Assembly (NCBI GenBank): GCA_964368625.1
Contig: CAYJBH010000013.1
Span: 1 to 64,000, forward strand
Length of the DNA: 64,000 bases
DNA from: CAYJBH01 sp964368625
GTDB lineage: Bacteria; Bacillota; Clostridia; Oscillospirales; Ruminococcaceae
Direction: 5' to 3'
Position 1 is the first letter of the stretch; each line of letters starts with the position of its first letter. The notes beneath the pieces are model-generated. The model made no database searches. It was not told the origin of the DNA and saw only the letters and a list, made by a program, of their open reading frames with translations. A program made the translations under genes and the position numbers. Positions 1 through 8,438 of this stretch are shown here, piece after piece.

Positions 1-43
1 TTGATTTGAGTAACGGGTAATATTATTTATATATAATGTAAAG

Positions 44-73
44 TTGACATAATGTTACAGGATATGATACTAT
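44..73 (+). promoter_or_regulatory. Putative sigma-A promoter for the first two genes
   Basis: TTGACA lies at 44-49 and TACTAT at 68-73, 18 bases apart. A GGAGG ribosome site follows at 94-98. The -35 box is perfect and the -10 box is fair. Confidence 0.4.
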
Positions 74-103
74 CTTGTTATATTTGAGTTTGTGGAGGTA
101 TAT

Positions 104-370
104 ATGGCTGTTGCGTCGTTGGTTTGCGGAATATTAGGTGTTGTTGGTTCGTTCATATCAATTCCAATTGTTTCAACACTAACATTAGTTTTTTCTATTG
201 TAGCTATTGTTTTCGGTACAATTGCACGTAAAAACCCTGAGCAGAACAGAAATATGGCTACTGCCGGAATGGTTCTCGGTATAGTTGGGGCTGCATTTAG
301 CGTAGCAGCAATTCTCTGTGTAATTTGCGTAGTGGGCGCCGTGGGTTCGCTTGCTAGTTTAGGTATATAA
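104..370 (+). CDS. Small DUF4190-like membrane protein
   Basis: An 88-residue hydrophobic protein with two long membrane segments (about residues 3-40 and 55-85). They are joined by a short polar loop containing the Arg-Lys-Asn-Pro stretch typical of DUF4190-type proteins. The ATG at 104 is preferred over the upstream GTG at 92 because GGAGG at 94-98 is correctly spaced for it. The next gene begins 6 bases after the stop, so the two are probably co-transcribed. No enzymatic motif is visible; the function is unknown, and the family name is my reading of the hydrophobic pattern rather than a search. Confidence 0.7.
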   Translation: MAVASLVCGILGVVGSFISIPIVSTLTLVFSIVAIVFGTIARKNPEQNRNMATAGMVLGIVGAAFSVAAILCVICVVGAVGSLASLGI

Positions 371-376
371 TTATTT

Positions 377-1153
377 ATGCCTGCCGATCCTATTATTTTC
401 GGTAAACTTATAACTTGGTATGCTATTTTCTCGTTAATAGGAGTTTTGGTAGTAGGTTATTTGGCTACAAGACGTGCGATAAAATTTAATCTCGAGCCTG
501 ATAAAGTTGTTGATACACTGCTAATTTCTTCTATAGGAGTTATAATAGGTGGAAGTTTACTCTACGGGTTTACAAGATTCAACTACCTTGCATCGATACC
601 AGAAGTAAGTAGCGTTAGCGAGCTGCTTTTATTGCTAGTAACGACTTTTGGCGGCTCTGTTTTTTACGGTGGGCTTTATGGTGGCTTGATAACAGGTTGT
701 ATTTATATTACCAGAACTAAACAAAGTCTGTCAGGTTACTGCAGTGCAGTAGTTCCGCTCATAGCATTTTTCCATTTTTTTGGCAGGATAGGGTGCTTTA
801 TGAGCGGTTGCTGTTATGGTGTAGAATGTCGGGTAGGGATAACATATGAACATTCTTTATACCCCCCATCAAACGGGATGCAGCGCATTCCTGTACAGGC
901 TATTGAGGCTGTGCTAAATCTATTAATATTTTTTTTGCTAATGAAAATTAGTGAAAATGAAAAAGCAAGAAAACATATTCTGTCTATATATCTAGCCAGC
1001 TATTCCACTATTCGTTTTTTACTAGAATTTATTAGAGGCGATGAGATTAGAGGTGTTTACTATGGTCTTTCAACATCGCAGTATATAGCTCTTGTCACGC
1101 TGTTGGTAATAGGGTGCAAGATTACGTATACATTAATTAGGCGTAATAGGTAG
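377..1153 (+). CDS. Prolipoprotein diacylglyceryl transferase (Lgt)-family paralogue
   Basis: A 258-residue multi-pass membrane protein with the Lgt architecture: a Phe-Tyr-Gly-Gly loop near residue 95, a Gly-Arg-Ile-Gly core near residue 137, a Pro-Val-Gln-x-x-Glu-Ala segment, and a late Glu-Phe-x-Arg. Canonical Lgt transfers diacylglycerol from phosphatidylglycerol to the lipobox cysteine. Here the usual His of the His-Gly-Gly loop is Tyr, and the usual Asn-Phe-x-Asn-x-Glu after Gly-Arg-x-Gly is replaced by a Cys-rich stretch (Cys-Phe-Met-Ser-Gly-Cys-Cys-Tyr-Gly). It is therefore clearly a family member, but probably an accessory paralogue rather than the housekeeping Lgt. There is no strong ribosome site; expression may depend on the gene just upstream. 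Confidence 0.75.
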   Translation: MPADPIIFGKLITWYAIFSLIGVLVVGYLATRRAIKFNLEPDKVVDTLLISSIGVIIGGSLLYGFTRFNYLASIPEVSSVSELLLLLVTTFGGSVFYGGLYGGLITGCIYITRTKQSLSGYCSAVVPLIAFFHFFGRIGCFMSGCCYGVECRVGITYEHSLYPPSNGMQRIPVQAIEAVLNLLIFFLLMKISENEKARKHILSIYLASYSTIRFLLEFIRGDEIRGVYYGLSTSQYIALVTLLVIGCKITYTLIRRNR

Positions 1154-1227
1154 TAGCTGTATGTGTGCTATAATATGATTGAATAACTTTGTTTCTTTAA
1201 AAGTTATCCGATTATCATGCAAACTTC

Positions 1228-1256
1228 TTGAATTAAAGCAGGGTTTGTGGTATTGT
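1228..1256 (+). promoter_or_regulatory. Putative sigma-A promoter upstream of rfbC
   Basis: TTGAAT at 1228-1233 and TATTGT at 1251-1256 are separated by 17 bases, and the rfbC start follows 32 bases later. The match is moderate. Confidence 0.35.
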
Positions 1257-1288
1257 TATAGAATAGATTAATATAAAAAGGTTTAGAA

Positions 1289-1855
1289 ATGTCCAATTTT
1301 AACTTTGAGCATACCGAGCTTAGTGGCGCGGTAATAATAACTCCAAAAAAGTTTGGCGATGAGCGTGGCTTTTTTATGGAACTTTATCGACAGAATGCAT
1401 TTCACGATGCAGGAATTACTGCTAATTTTGTTCAAGATAACTGTTCAAGAAGTGTTAAAGGAGTTCTTCGAGGTCTTCACTTTCAAAAGAAAAAACCGCA
1501 GGGAAAACTGGTAAGGGTGAACCTTGGTAGTGTTCTTGATGTTGCGGTTGATTTAAGGCCAAACAGCCCTACGTTCGGAAAACATAAAACGGTTTTACTA
1601 ACTGCTGAAAATTGTAAGATGTTCTATGTGCCGGAAGGGTTTGCGCATGGCTTTTATGTTTTATCGGATGTAGCAGAGTTCAGCTATAAATGCACTAACC
1701 TTTATGATCCATCTGACGAAGGCGGCGTGATTTTCAACGATAGCTATTTAAATATCAACTGGCAGCTGGATGTTGAACCGTCGTTATCCGAAAAGGATAA
1801 ATTACTGCCATCTTTTAAAGATCAGGAGTATTCGTTTTATAGCGATCTAGCTTAG
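1289..1855 (+). CDS. rfbC: dTDP-4-dehydrorhamnose 3,5-epimerase
   Basis: A 188-residue cupin enzyme of normal family length. It epimerises dTDP-4-keto-6-deoxyglucose at C3 and C5 on the route to dTDP-L-rhamnose. Visible hallmarks are the Asp-Glu-Arg-Gly-x-Phe opening near residue 26, the Gln-Asn/Asp-Asn-x-Ser motif near residue 49, the Gly-Val-Leu-Arg-Gly-Leu-His-Phe-Gln catalytic His segment near residues 58-66, and Pro-x-Gly-Phe-Ala-His-Gly-Phe near residue 117. The partner genes rfbA, rfbB and rfbD are not in the window, so they must lie elsewhere or upstream. The downstream ABC exporter and glycosyltransferase suggest a rhamnose-containing surface polysaccharide. Confidence 0.93.
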   Translation: MSNFNFEHTELSGAVIITPKKFGDERGFFMELYRQNAFHDAGITANFVQDNCSRSVKGVLRGLHFQKKKPQGKLVRVNLGSVLDVAVDLRPNSPTFGKHKTVLLTAENCKMFYVPEGFAHGFYVLSDVAEFSYKCTNLYDPSDEGGVIFNDSYLNINWQLDVEPSLSEKDKLLPSFKDQEYSFYSDLA

Positions 1856-1930
1856 AACTGTCCTCTTCGCTTGAAGTTATCTTGGTTTTGTGTTATTATA
1901 TAGTGTATATTATTTTAAAATGAGGTTATT

Positions 1931-2716
1931 TTGACTAAAGTAGTTGCACATTTTCATGGGTTTATTAAATATTGGCCACTGTTGACACATCTTATTAAAA
2001 GGGATGTAACCATAAAATATCGCCGGTCTGCTCTAGGAATATTGTGGAGCTTATTGTCGCCGTTGTTAATGATGCTGGTAATGACAACGGTGTTCTCATA
2101 TTTTTTTAGATTCGATATTCCAAACTTCCCAGTCTACCTAATGGCTGGTCAGTTAATATTTAACAGCTTTAACGATGCTACCACCGGTGCAATGTCGAGT
2201 GTGATTTCAGCCTCGCATCTTATTAGAAGAGTTTATATCCCAAAATATGTTTTTCCGATGGAAAAGGTTATGTTTGCCTTTATAAACATGATGTTCAGCT
2301 TTATAGCATTATTGTTAGTGATGATAATTACCGGACAGCCGGTTAGTGTATACACCTTGTTTTTTCCAATCCCAATGATAATATTATTTGTCTTTGAGTT
2401 GGGTTGCGGACTTATTCTTTCATCATTAGCAGTGTTTTTTAGAGATGTAATGCATTTTTATACGGTGTTTATGTTAGCGTTAACCTATCTTACACCGCTA
2501 TTTTACCCGGTAGAAATGCTACCTCCATATATGCAGCAGATAATAAAGATTAACCCTCTTTACTGGTTTGTTAGTTTTTTCCGCCAAGGCATATTATACA
2601 ACGAGCCGCCAACAATAGAGCAATTTGTATTTTGTTCAGGATTTGCAATTATTGCCCTTGTATTAGGATTAATAATATTTAAAAAAACACAGGATAAGTT
2701 TATATTATATGTTTAA
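1931..2716 (+). CDS. Polysaccharide ABC-2 exporter, permease subunit
   Basis: A 261-residue ABC-2-type membrane protein with about six transmembrane segments, similar in layout to the TagG/Wzm/RfbA export permeases. The N-terminal amphipathic Lys-Arg-Asp-x-Thr-x-Lys-Tyr-Arg-Arg-Ser-x-Leu-Gly stretch just before the first membrane helix is characteristic. The start is TTG at 1931, with GAGG at 1922-1925 as ribosome site. Its end overlaps the ATP-binding subunit by 8 bases, indicating translational coupling. It should pass an undecaprenyl-linked glycan across the membrane together with the next gene product. Confidence 0.9.
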   Translation: MTKVVAHFHGFIKYWPLLTHLIKRDVTIKYRRSALGILWSLLSPLLMMLVMTTVFSYFFRFDIPNFPVYLMAGQLIFNSFNDATTGAMSSVISASHLIRRVYIPKYVFPMEKVMFAFINMMFSFIALLLVMIITGQPVSVYTLFFPIPMIILFVFELGCGLILSSLAVFFRDVMHFYTVFMLALTYLTPLFYPVEMLPPYMQQIIKINPLYWFVSFFRQGILYNEPPTIEQFVFCSGFAIIALVLGLIIFKKTQDKFILYV

Positions 2717-3497
2717 GTCAAATGAATCAGAAAATACTATGCAAGCTTCTGCCACGAAACAGCCAAATATTGCTATTGAGGTATCGAATGTTTCCATGAG
2801 GTTTAATCTCTCAAAGGAAAAGCTTGATAGCTTTAAAGAGTATATGATTAAGCTTCTTAAGGGGCAGCTAAGGTTTACTGAATTTTATGCCTTAACCGAC
2901 GTTAGCTTAACGGTTAGAAAGGGTGAAATTTTTGGCATTATTGGGCTTAATGGAAGCGGGAAAAGCACCTTGCTAAAGATAATTGCAGGTGTATTTAAGC
3001 CCACTACAGGTAAGGTTAAGGTAGCGGGGAACATTGCTCCATTAATTGAACTGGGGACAGGCTTTGACCCAGATCTTACAGGAAGGGAAAACATATATTT
3101 AAATGGATGTGTTTTGGGATATTCAGAAGCTTTTTTAAAAGACAAATTTAATGAAATTGTTGAATTTGCAGAACTTGCAGACATGATTGATGTGCCGATA
3201 AAGAACTATTCGTCCGGTATGGTCAGTCGTCTGGCATTTGCTGTAGCAACTGTAGTTGAACCGGATATTTTAATATCGGATGAAGTTCTGTCGGTAGGCG
3301 ACTTTTTATTCACAAAAAAATGCGAAGATAGGATAAACTCGCTGATAAAAAACGGAACAACTGTTCTACTTGTAAGTCATGATATAAATCAGATTCAAAG
3401 AATGTGTAATCGTGCAGCATGGCTGAAAAACGGAAAGATGGTTATGATTGGCGAAACGCAGGAACTATGCGATGCCTATAGCCATTCCACAAGGTGA
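2709..3497 (+). CDS. Polysaccharide ABC exporter, ATP-binding subunit
   Basis: A 262-residue ATPase of the TagH/Wzt class. The Walker A motif Gly-Leu-Asn-Gly-Ser-Gly-Lys-Ser-Thr is near residues 78-86, the signature Tyr-Ser-Ser-Gly-Met near residue 160, and the Walker B region Ile-Ser-Asp-Glu-Val-Leu-Ser-Val-Gly-Asp near residue 185, followed by the switch Ser-His-Asp. There is no long C-terminal carbohydrate-binding domain of the kind seen in some Wzt proteins, so chain-end recognition is probably not a feature of this exporter. It overlaps the permease and lies 3 bases from the following glycosyltransferase. Confidence 0.92.
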   Translation: MFKSNESENTMQASATKQPNIAIEVSNVSMRFNLSKEKLDSFKEYMIKLLKGQLRFTEFYALTDVSLTVRKGEIFGIIGLNGSGKSTLLKIIAGVFKPTTGKVKVAGNIAPLIELGTGFDPDLTGRENIYLNGCVLGYSEAFLKDKFNEIVEFAELADMIDVPIKNYSSGMVSRLAFAVATVVEPDILISDEVLSVGDFLFTKKCEDRINSLIKNGTTVLLVSHDINQIQRMCNRAAWLKNGKMVMIGETQELCDAYSHSTR

Positions 3498-3500
3498 TAA

Positions 3501-5336
3501 ATGTCAGATAATGTTCCACAAAGAGATAGTGTTTCTGCTGCAATTAAGCGGAATCTTTCGTTAAAAAGGCTACTCGGACATGCGAGGAGGCTTTCAGATT
3601 GCTACAGAACAAGAGGTTTAGAAGCTACTTTAAGAGAGGTTACGTTTAGAATAGCATTAGCTACCCACAGTGAAATATGGATGTATCGAGCTGATATACC
3701 TTTGAAAAAAGAATTAAAAGAACAACGTCTTGCAAGATTCGATAAAATGCCTAAAATTTCGGTGATAGTACCTGTGTATAATCCACCTAAAAGATATTTC
3801 ATCGACTTGTTGAACAGTGTGGTCAATCAAAGTTATCAAAACTATGAGCTGTTTTTAGTAGATGCAGGTGATTATAGCTCAACTAGAAAAATATTAACCA
3901 GATTTAAATCGGATAGAATAAAGCATATATGTATAGAGAATGAGGGAATATCAGAAAACACAACAAAGGGGTTAACCGAGGCAACAGGTGATATTCTCAC
4001 ATTACTCGATCATGATGATCTACTATATAAAAACGCTCTTTATGAGATAGTTAAGGCATATAATGAAACAGGAGCCGAGTTAATATACAGTGATGAAATT
4101 ATTCTTTCGGCAGATTTAAAGAGGTTATCAGAATTTCATTTTAAGCCGGACTATTCGCCGCATTATCTTTCGTGTTGTAACTATATAACGCATCTTACAG
4201 CTTTTACTAGAGACTTAATTAAAAAAGCAGGTTGTTACGAGCTAAAAGAATATGAAGGGGCAGGAGATTTCGACTTAATTCTAAGGTTAAGCGAAAAGGC
4301 AAACAAGATTCATCACATACCTAAAATATTGTATTTTTGGCGTGGACATGAAGGATCGACTGCAGCAAACATCACGGCAAAGCCATATGCCATTGCGGCA
4401 GGCGCCAGGGCTTCATCAGCTCATTTTGACCGAATTGGTCGAAGCGCTGAGGTTTCGCCAATAGAAGGTAGACCCGGGGCGTATAGACCAAGATATATAA
4501 ATGTAAGTGGTAGCATTTCGGTAATAATACCAAACTATGAGCATAAAGAAGATCTAAGCCGTTGTCTCATGACGTTATACGATAATGCAGGAGTTTCAGA
4601 CTTCGAGGTTATAGTGGTTGAAAACAACTCTAGTTCACAGGAAATTTTTGATTACTACGATGAAGCAACCAAGCTCTATGATAATTTGAAGGTAATTAAA
4701 TACGAGGGAGAGTTTAATTTTTCTGCGGTATGCAATTATGGTGCAAGAGAGGCTAATGGCGATCATATCCTACTTTTAAATAATGATATTGAGGTTGTTT
4801 CTGCGGAATTTTTGAGAGAGCTATTGAGTTATTCTTCTCAGAATGAAGTAGGGGCCGTTGGTGCAAAGCTATATTACCCAAATGAAACAATACAGCATGC
4901 AGGAGTATTCGTTGGTATAGCTGGAAGTGCGGGACATAGTCATAAGGGGCATCCTGCAGATTCGGGCGGTGATATGTATAGACTTTCTACCGTTCAAAAC
5001 CTTCTTGCAGTAACCGGTGCCTGCTTAATGGTGAAAAGGAAACTATATTTTGACCATGATGGTCTAAATGAAATAGACTTTGCGATCGCATTTAATGATG
5101 TTGATTTTTGCCTACGTTTATGCAAAGCTGGTTATCAAAATGTGATGACTCCATTTGCTGAGGCTTATCATCACGAAAGCCTTTCTAGAGGTAGTGATGA
5201 TTCCGGTGCAAACAATAAAAGATTTTTAAAGGAAAGGGATAACCTTAGAAATCTACATTCCGATATATATCGTGATGGTGACCCGTATTATAATCCCCAC
5301 CTAACCCTTGAAAACGAGAGCTATGGTTGGAAATAA
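3501..5336 (+). CDS. Glycosyltransferase with two GT2 domains
   Basis: A 611-residue enzyme built of two GT-A family 2 modules. The first begins near residue 85 with Ile-Ser-Val-Ile-Val-Pro-Val-Tyr-Asn and has the Asp-His-Asp-Asp metal motif near residue 170. The second begins near residue 337 with Ile-Ser-Val-Ile-Ile-Pro-Asn-Tyr and has Asn-Asn-Asp near residue 430. No membrane segment is evident. Paired GT2 modules are common in enzymes that build alternating rhamnose-type chains, which fits the upstream rfbC and ABC exporter. It is the last gene of this export group. Its substrate cannot be read from the sequence. Confidence 0.9.
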   Translation: MSDNVPQRDSVSAAIKRNLSLKRLLGHARRLSDCYRTRGLEATLREVTFRIALATHSEIWMYRADIPLKKELKEQRLARFDKMPKISVIVPVYNPPKRYFIDLLNSVVNQSYQNYELFLVDAGDYSSTRKILTRFKSDRIKHICIENEGISENTTKGLTEATGDILTLLDHDDLLYKNALYEIVKAYNETGAELIYSDEIILSADLKRLSEFHFKPDYSPHYLSCCNYITHLTAFTRDLIKKAGCYELKEYEGAGDFDLILRLSEKANKIHHIPKILYFWRGHEGSTAANITAKPYAIAAGARASSAHFDRIGRSAEVSPIEGRPGAYRPRYINVSGSISVIIPNYEHKEDLSRCLMTLYDNAGVSDFEVIVVENNSSSQEIFDYYDEATKLYDNLKVIKYEGEFNFSAVCNYGAREANGDHILLLNNDIEVVSAEFLRELLSYSSQNEVGAVGAKLYYPNETIQHAGVFVGIAGSAGHSHKGHPADSGGDMYRLSTVQNLLAVTGACLMVKRKLYFDHDGLNEIDFAIAFNDVDFCLRLCKAGYQNVMTPFAEAYHHESLSRGSDDSGANNKRFLKERDNLRNLHSDIYRDGDPYYNPHLTLENESYGWK

Positions 5337-5379
5337 AAAATCAAATAAATAAAAACATAGAAATAGAAAAGGAGAACAG

Positions 5380-7008
5380 ATGAAGCTTACATTTTTAGGC
5401 GCAGCCGGGATGGTTACCGGTAGTTGCACCCTTATTGAACACAACGACCTAAAGATTGTTGTTGACTGCGGGATGTTTCAGGGTAGAGATCACGACCTTA
5501 CTCAGACAATGCCTTGTCATGCATCTGATATCAATGCTATTATTCTTACTCACAGTCATATCGACCATTCAGGTCATATACCAATGTTGGTTAAAAATGG
5601 CTTTCAGGGTGTTATCTATTCTACCTCAGCGAGTCGTCGATTAGCAGAGCTACTTCTTTATGACTGCGCACACATACAGCAAACAGAAATGAACTGGAAA
5701 AATAAAAAGCTAATTCGCGCTGGTAAGCCACCTGAAGAGGCTATCTATGATCGTGAGGATGTTACACAAACGATGCGCCTTTTTAGTTCGGCGGAATATG
5801 GCGAGGTTATTGATGTTGGCGCTGATGTGACCTTAAAATTCTATGATGCCGGGCATCTATTGGGCTCTTCCATTGTTAGGATAGAGCTAACCGATACGAA
5901 TGGTAAGCGTAGAGGGCTTGTATTCTCAGGAGATCTCGGAAACGACAGCCGTCCATTGCTTTGCGATCCCGATCATGTTACGGATGGAGACTGTGTTGTT
6001 ATGGAGAGCACTTATGGTGCAAGAACACATGAGGGCCTTGATAACACCAAGGAAGAGCTTAAGAGTATTGTTAACAGCACTTTTGCAAGAGGTGGCAAGG
6101 TTGTTATTCCTGCCTTTGCAGTGGGTCGCACACAGGAAATCTTATACCACCTACGTGAGCTGTTTGATGAGGGTGCTTTTAGAGGATATGAACATTGCCC
6201 CGTATTTGTAGATAGTCCTATGGCTGTTGAGGCAACTAAACTGTTTGAAGAATATGCCGACAGCTATTTTGATGAAGATACGCGCTCTGTGCTTAGAAGA
6301 GGTGACGACCCGATCATCTTTGATCAATTGACCTTATCGGTCACAACAGAAGAATCGAGGCGAATTAATGCTTACAAAGGTTCCTGCATAATAATTTCAG
6401 CATCTGGAATGTGTGATGCAGGCCGAATAAAGCATCATCTCAAATATAATTTATTCAACTCGAAAAATAGTATTGTGTTCGTTGGCTATCAAGCCGAAGG
6501 AACTCTTGGACGAAGATTACTTGAGGGAGCGAAAAAGGTAAATATCTTTGGTGAGACTGTATCTGTTAAGGCAATGATACGCAAAATTTCAGGAATTTCA
6601 GCCCATGCAGATCAACCGGCACTTGTTAAATGGATTTCACATTTTTCACCTTCACCCGCTACAATCTTCCTAAATCACGGTGATCCGGACTCCACCGAAG
6701 CATTATCGAAATTAGTTGAGGAGACTACTAAAGTTAAGCCGATTCAACCCAAAATTGGAGAAACCTTTGAACTAGAATTTGCCGGTGATACACATGCTGT
6801 AGCTACCGAGGTAGCAGCGGTAGCTGATGTTCCTGCTAAGTCGGTTAAGGTTGAGGCTGACCGTGCACTGTCAAGACTATATGCAGTTGCAGGAAAGATT
6901 GGTTATTTGATAGAAACCGATCCTGAAGGCGAACACAAAGACATTATGCTTGCCGCTGAGAAGATAGAAGAAATTTGGAAAATACTAAAACAAAACGACA
7001 TAGCTTAA
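5380..7008 (+). CDS. Metallo-beta-lactamase / beta-CASP RNase-like protein
   Basis: A 542-residue protein of the YsiA/CPSF73-like class with an RNA-processing beta-CASP module. The zinc motif Thr-His-Ser-His-Ile-Asp-His is near residue 55. Further metal ligands lie in Asp-Ala-Gly-His-Leu and Ser-Gly-Asp-Leu-Gly. The beta-CASP region shows Pro-Ala-Phe-Ala-Val-Gly-Arg-Thr-Gln-Glu and Ser-Ala-Ser-Gly-Met-Cys-Asp-Ala-Gly. The C-terminal motifs Ser-Ala-His-Ala-Asp and Asn-His-Gly-Asp are present. It may cut or degrade RNA in the cytoplasm. The last 80 residues are an extra helical tail. A good GGAGAA ribosome site precedes the ATG. It lies 15 bases before hisH and may share a transcript. Confidence 0.92.
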   Translation: MKLTFLGAAGMVTGSCTLIEHNDLKIVVDCGMFQGRDHDLTQTMPCHASDINAIILTHSHIDHSGHIPMLVKNGFQGVIYSTSASRRLAELLLYDCAHIQQTEMNWKNKKLIRAGKPPEEAIYDREDVTQTMRLFSSAEYGEVIDVGADVTLKFYDAGHLLGSSIVRIELTDTNGKRRGLVFSGDLGNDSRPLLCDPDHVTDGDCVVMESTYGARTHEGLDNTKEELKSIVNSTFARGGKVVIPAFAVGRTQEILYHLRELFDEGAFRGYEHCPVFVDSPMAVEATKLFEEYADSYFDEDTRSVLRRGDDPIIFDQLTLSVTTEESRRINAYKGSCIIISASGMCDAGRIKHHLKYNLFNSKNSIVFVGYQAEGTLGRRLLEGAKKVNIFGETVSVKAMIRKISGISAHADQPALVKWISHFSPSPATIFLNHGDPDSTEALSKLVEETTKVKPIQPKIGETFELEFAGDTHAVATEVAAVADVPAKSVKVEADRALSRLYAVAGKIGYLIETDPEGEHKDIMLAAEKIEEIWKILKQNDIA

Positions 7009-7023
7009 TATCAGAGGAGTAAT

Positions 7024-7626
7024 ATGATAGCGATTATAGATTACCTAGCCGGAAACGCACCGAGCGTGCTTTCGGCTGTAAATCATCTTGGATTTGACGG
7101 AAGATTGATATCCTCACCGGATCAACTAAATGGAGCTACAAGGATTATTTTACCCGGAGTAGGGAGTGCGGGCGCAACCATGCAGTCGTTAAAGGATGCA
7201 GGATTTATTGAGCCACTAACAAGTAGTGTTATGGAAAAAAAGATTCCATTTTTAGGTGTTTGCGTTGGAATGCAAATACTTTTTGAACATAGTGAAGAGG
7301 AAGATGCATCATGCTTAGGTTGGATAAAAGGTGATGTGATAAAATTTGACCAAAATGGTCTGAGAGTTCCGCAGATGGGTTGGAATCTAGTTGAGTTTAA
7401 GAAAGCCGTACCTTTTAATGCAGTTGATGATTATTTTTATTTTGTTAACTCCTATCATGTTAGACCTAAAGAAGATGTTAGCTGGGGAACAACAGAGTAT
7501 GGAGAAATCTTTACATCGGCAGTTAATAAGGCTAATATATTTGGAACGCAGTTTCATATAGAAAAGAGTGGTGAAGCCGGTTTAAATCTTTTAAAAGGTT
7601 TTATTGAGGGAGGTGCAGGATGCTAA
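7024..7626 (+). CDS. hisH: HisH-type glutamine amidotransferase
   Basis: A 200-residue class I glutaminase matching the HisH subunit of imidazole glycerol phosphate synthase in length and motifs. The nucleophile Cys sits in Gly-Val-Cys-Val-Gly-Met-Gln near residue 80, and the catalytic His and Glu in Phe-His-Ile-Glu-Lys-Ser-Gly near residue 178. The oxyanion-loop Pro-Gly-Val-Gly segment is present near residue 45. It should release ammonia from glutamine for the HisF-like partner, which begins inside the last codons (7-base overlap). No other histidine gene is in the window, so a role outside histidine synthesis is possible. Confidence 0.88.
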   Translation: MIAIIDYLAGNAPSVLSAVNHLGFDGRLISSPDQLNGATRIILPGVGSAGATMQSLKDAGFIEPLTSSVMEKKIPFLGVCVGMQILFEHSEEEDASCLGWIKGDVIKFDQNGLRVPQMGWNLVEFKKAVPFNAVDDYFYFVNSYHVRPKEDVSWGTTEYGEIFTSAVNKANIFGTQFHIEKSGEAGLNLLKGFIEGGAGC

Positions 7627-8411
7627 CACGTCGTCTTATCGCATGTTTTGACGTAGTAAATGGCAACGTTACTAAGGCACAACAATTTGAAGACAATATT
7701 CATGTAGCGCCAGCACAGGAGCTTGCAGAAAAGGTATACGCCAACGGCATTGACGAGCTTGTATTCTATGATATAAAGGCTAGTGCAGAAAAGAGAAGAA
7801 TAGATATTGAAATGGTAAAAAAGGTAGCTAGGAAGGTTTTTATACCATTTACTGTTGGCGGCGGAATCAAAAATCTCGACGATATGTATATGACACTAAA
7901 AGCCGGTGCGGAAAAAATAAGCATTGATTCTATGGCTGTGCGTAATCCTGATATAATAACTGAAGGGGCCAAAGCTTTTGGTTCACAATGCATAGTATTG
8001 TCCACTCAGGTCAAAAAGGTTGAAGTGAGCGAGAAGATACCAAGTGGATACGAAGTTTTTATAGATGGTGCACGACTAGCTACAGGTCTTGATGCACTTG
8101 AGTGGGTAAAGCGAGGTGAGGAACTCGGAGCCGGTGAGGTTTGCCTTAACAGTATTGATAACGATGGCATGGTTGGAGGCTACGAGATGGAGATAACCAA
8201 GCTTGCAGCAGAGAGCTTAAATATACCACTCATTGCATCTGGCGGCGCAGGAAAGCCAGAACATCTTGAACATCTTTTTTTAAACTGTCATGCACAGGCA
8301 GCAATTATGAGTAGTATGTTGTATTCGCCAAGGCTTGAAAAGAATTATACGGTGGCAGAGGTAAAGGAATATTTAATTAAATGTGGCATACCGATGAGGC
8401 CACATTCGTAA
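7620..8411 (+). CDS. hisF: HisF-like cyclase subunit lacking the second catalytic Asp
   Basis: A 263-residue TIM barrel that aligns with HisF across its length. Asp11 (Ala-Cys-Phe-Asp-Val) and Lys19 are kept, as are Gly-Gly-Gly-Ile near residue 81, Ser-Ile-Asp-Asn-Asp-Gly, and the phosphate loop Ser-Gly-Gly-Ala-Gly-Lys-Pro-Glu-His. However, the strand that in Thermotoga HisF reads Val-Ala-Ile-Asp130 reads Leu-Ser-Thr-Gln here, with gap-free alignment through the preceding Phe-Gly-Ser-Gln. Asp130 is one of the two essential catalytic residues of the cyclase. With an intact HisH partner this may be a repurposed ammonia-using enzyme rather than the histidine-pathway cyclase. Alternatively, the organism tolerates the substitution. 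Confidence 0.8.
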   Translation: MLTRRLIACFDVVNGNVTKAQQFEDNIHVAPAQELAEKVYANGIDELVFYDIKASAEKRRIDIEMVKKVARKVFIPFTVGGGIKNLDDMYMTLKAGAEKISIDSMAVRNPDIITEGAKAFGSQCIVLSTQVKKVEVSEKIPSGYEVFIDGARLATGLDALEWVKRGEELGAGEVCLNSIDNDGMVGGYEMEITKLAAESLNIPLIASGGAGKPEHLEHLFLNCHAQAAIMSSMLYSPRLEKNYTVAEVKEYLIKCGIPMRPHS

Positions 8412-8438
8412 TCTTGAAACAAATTAAGAGGATTATAA

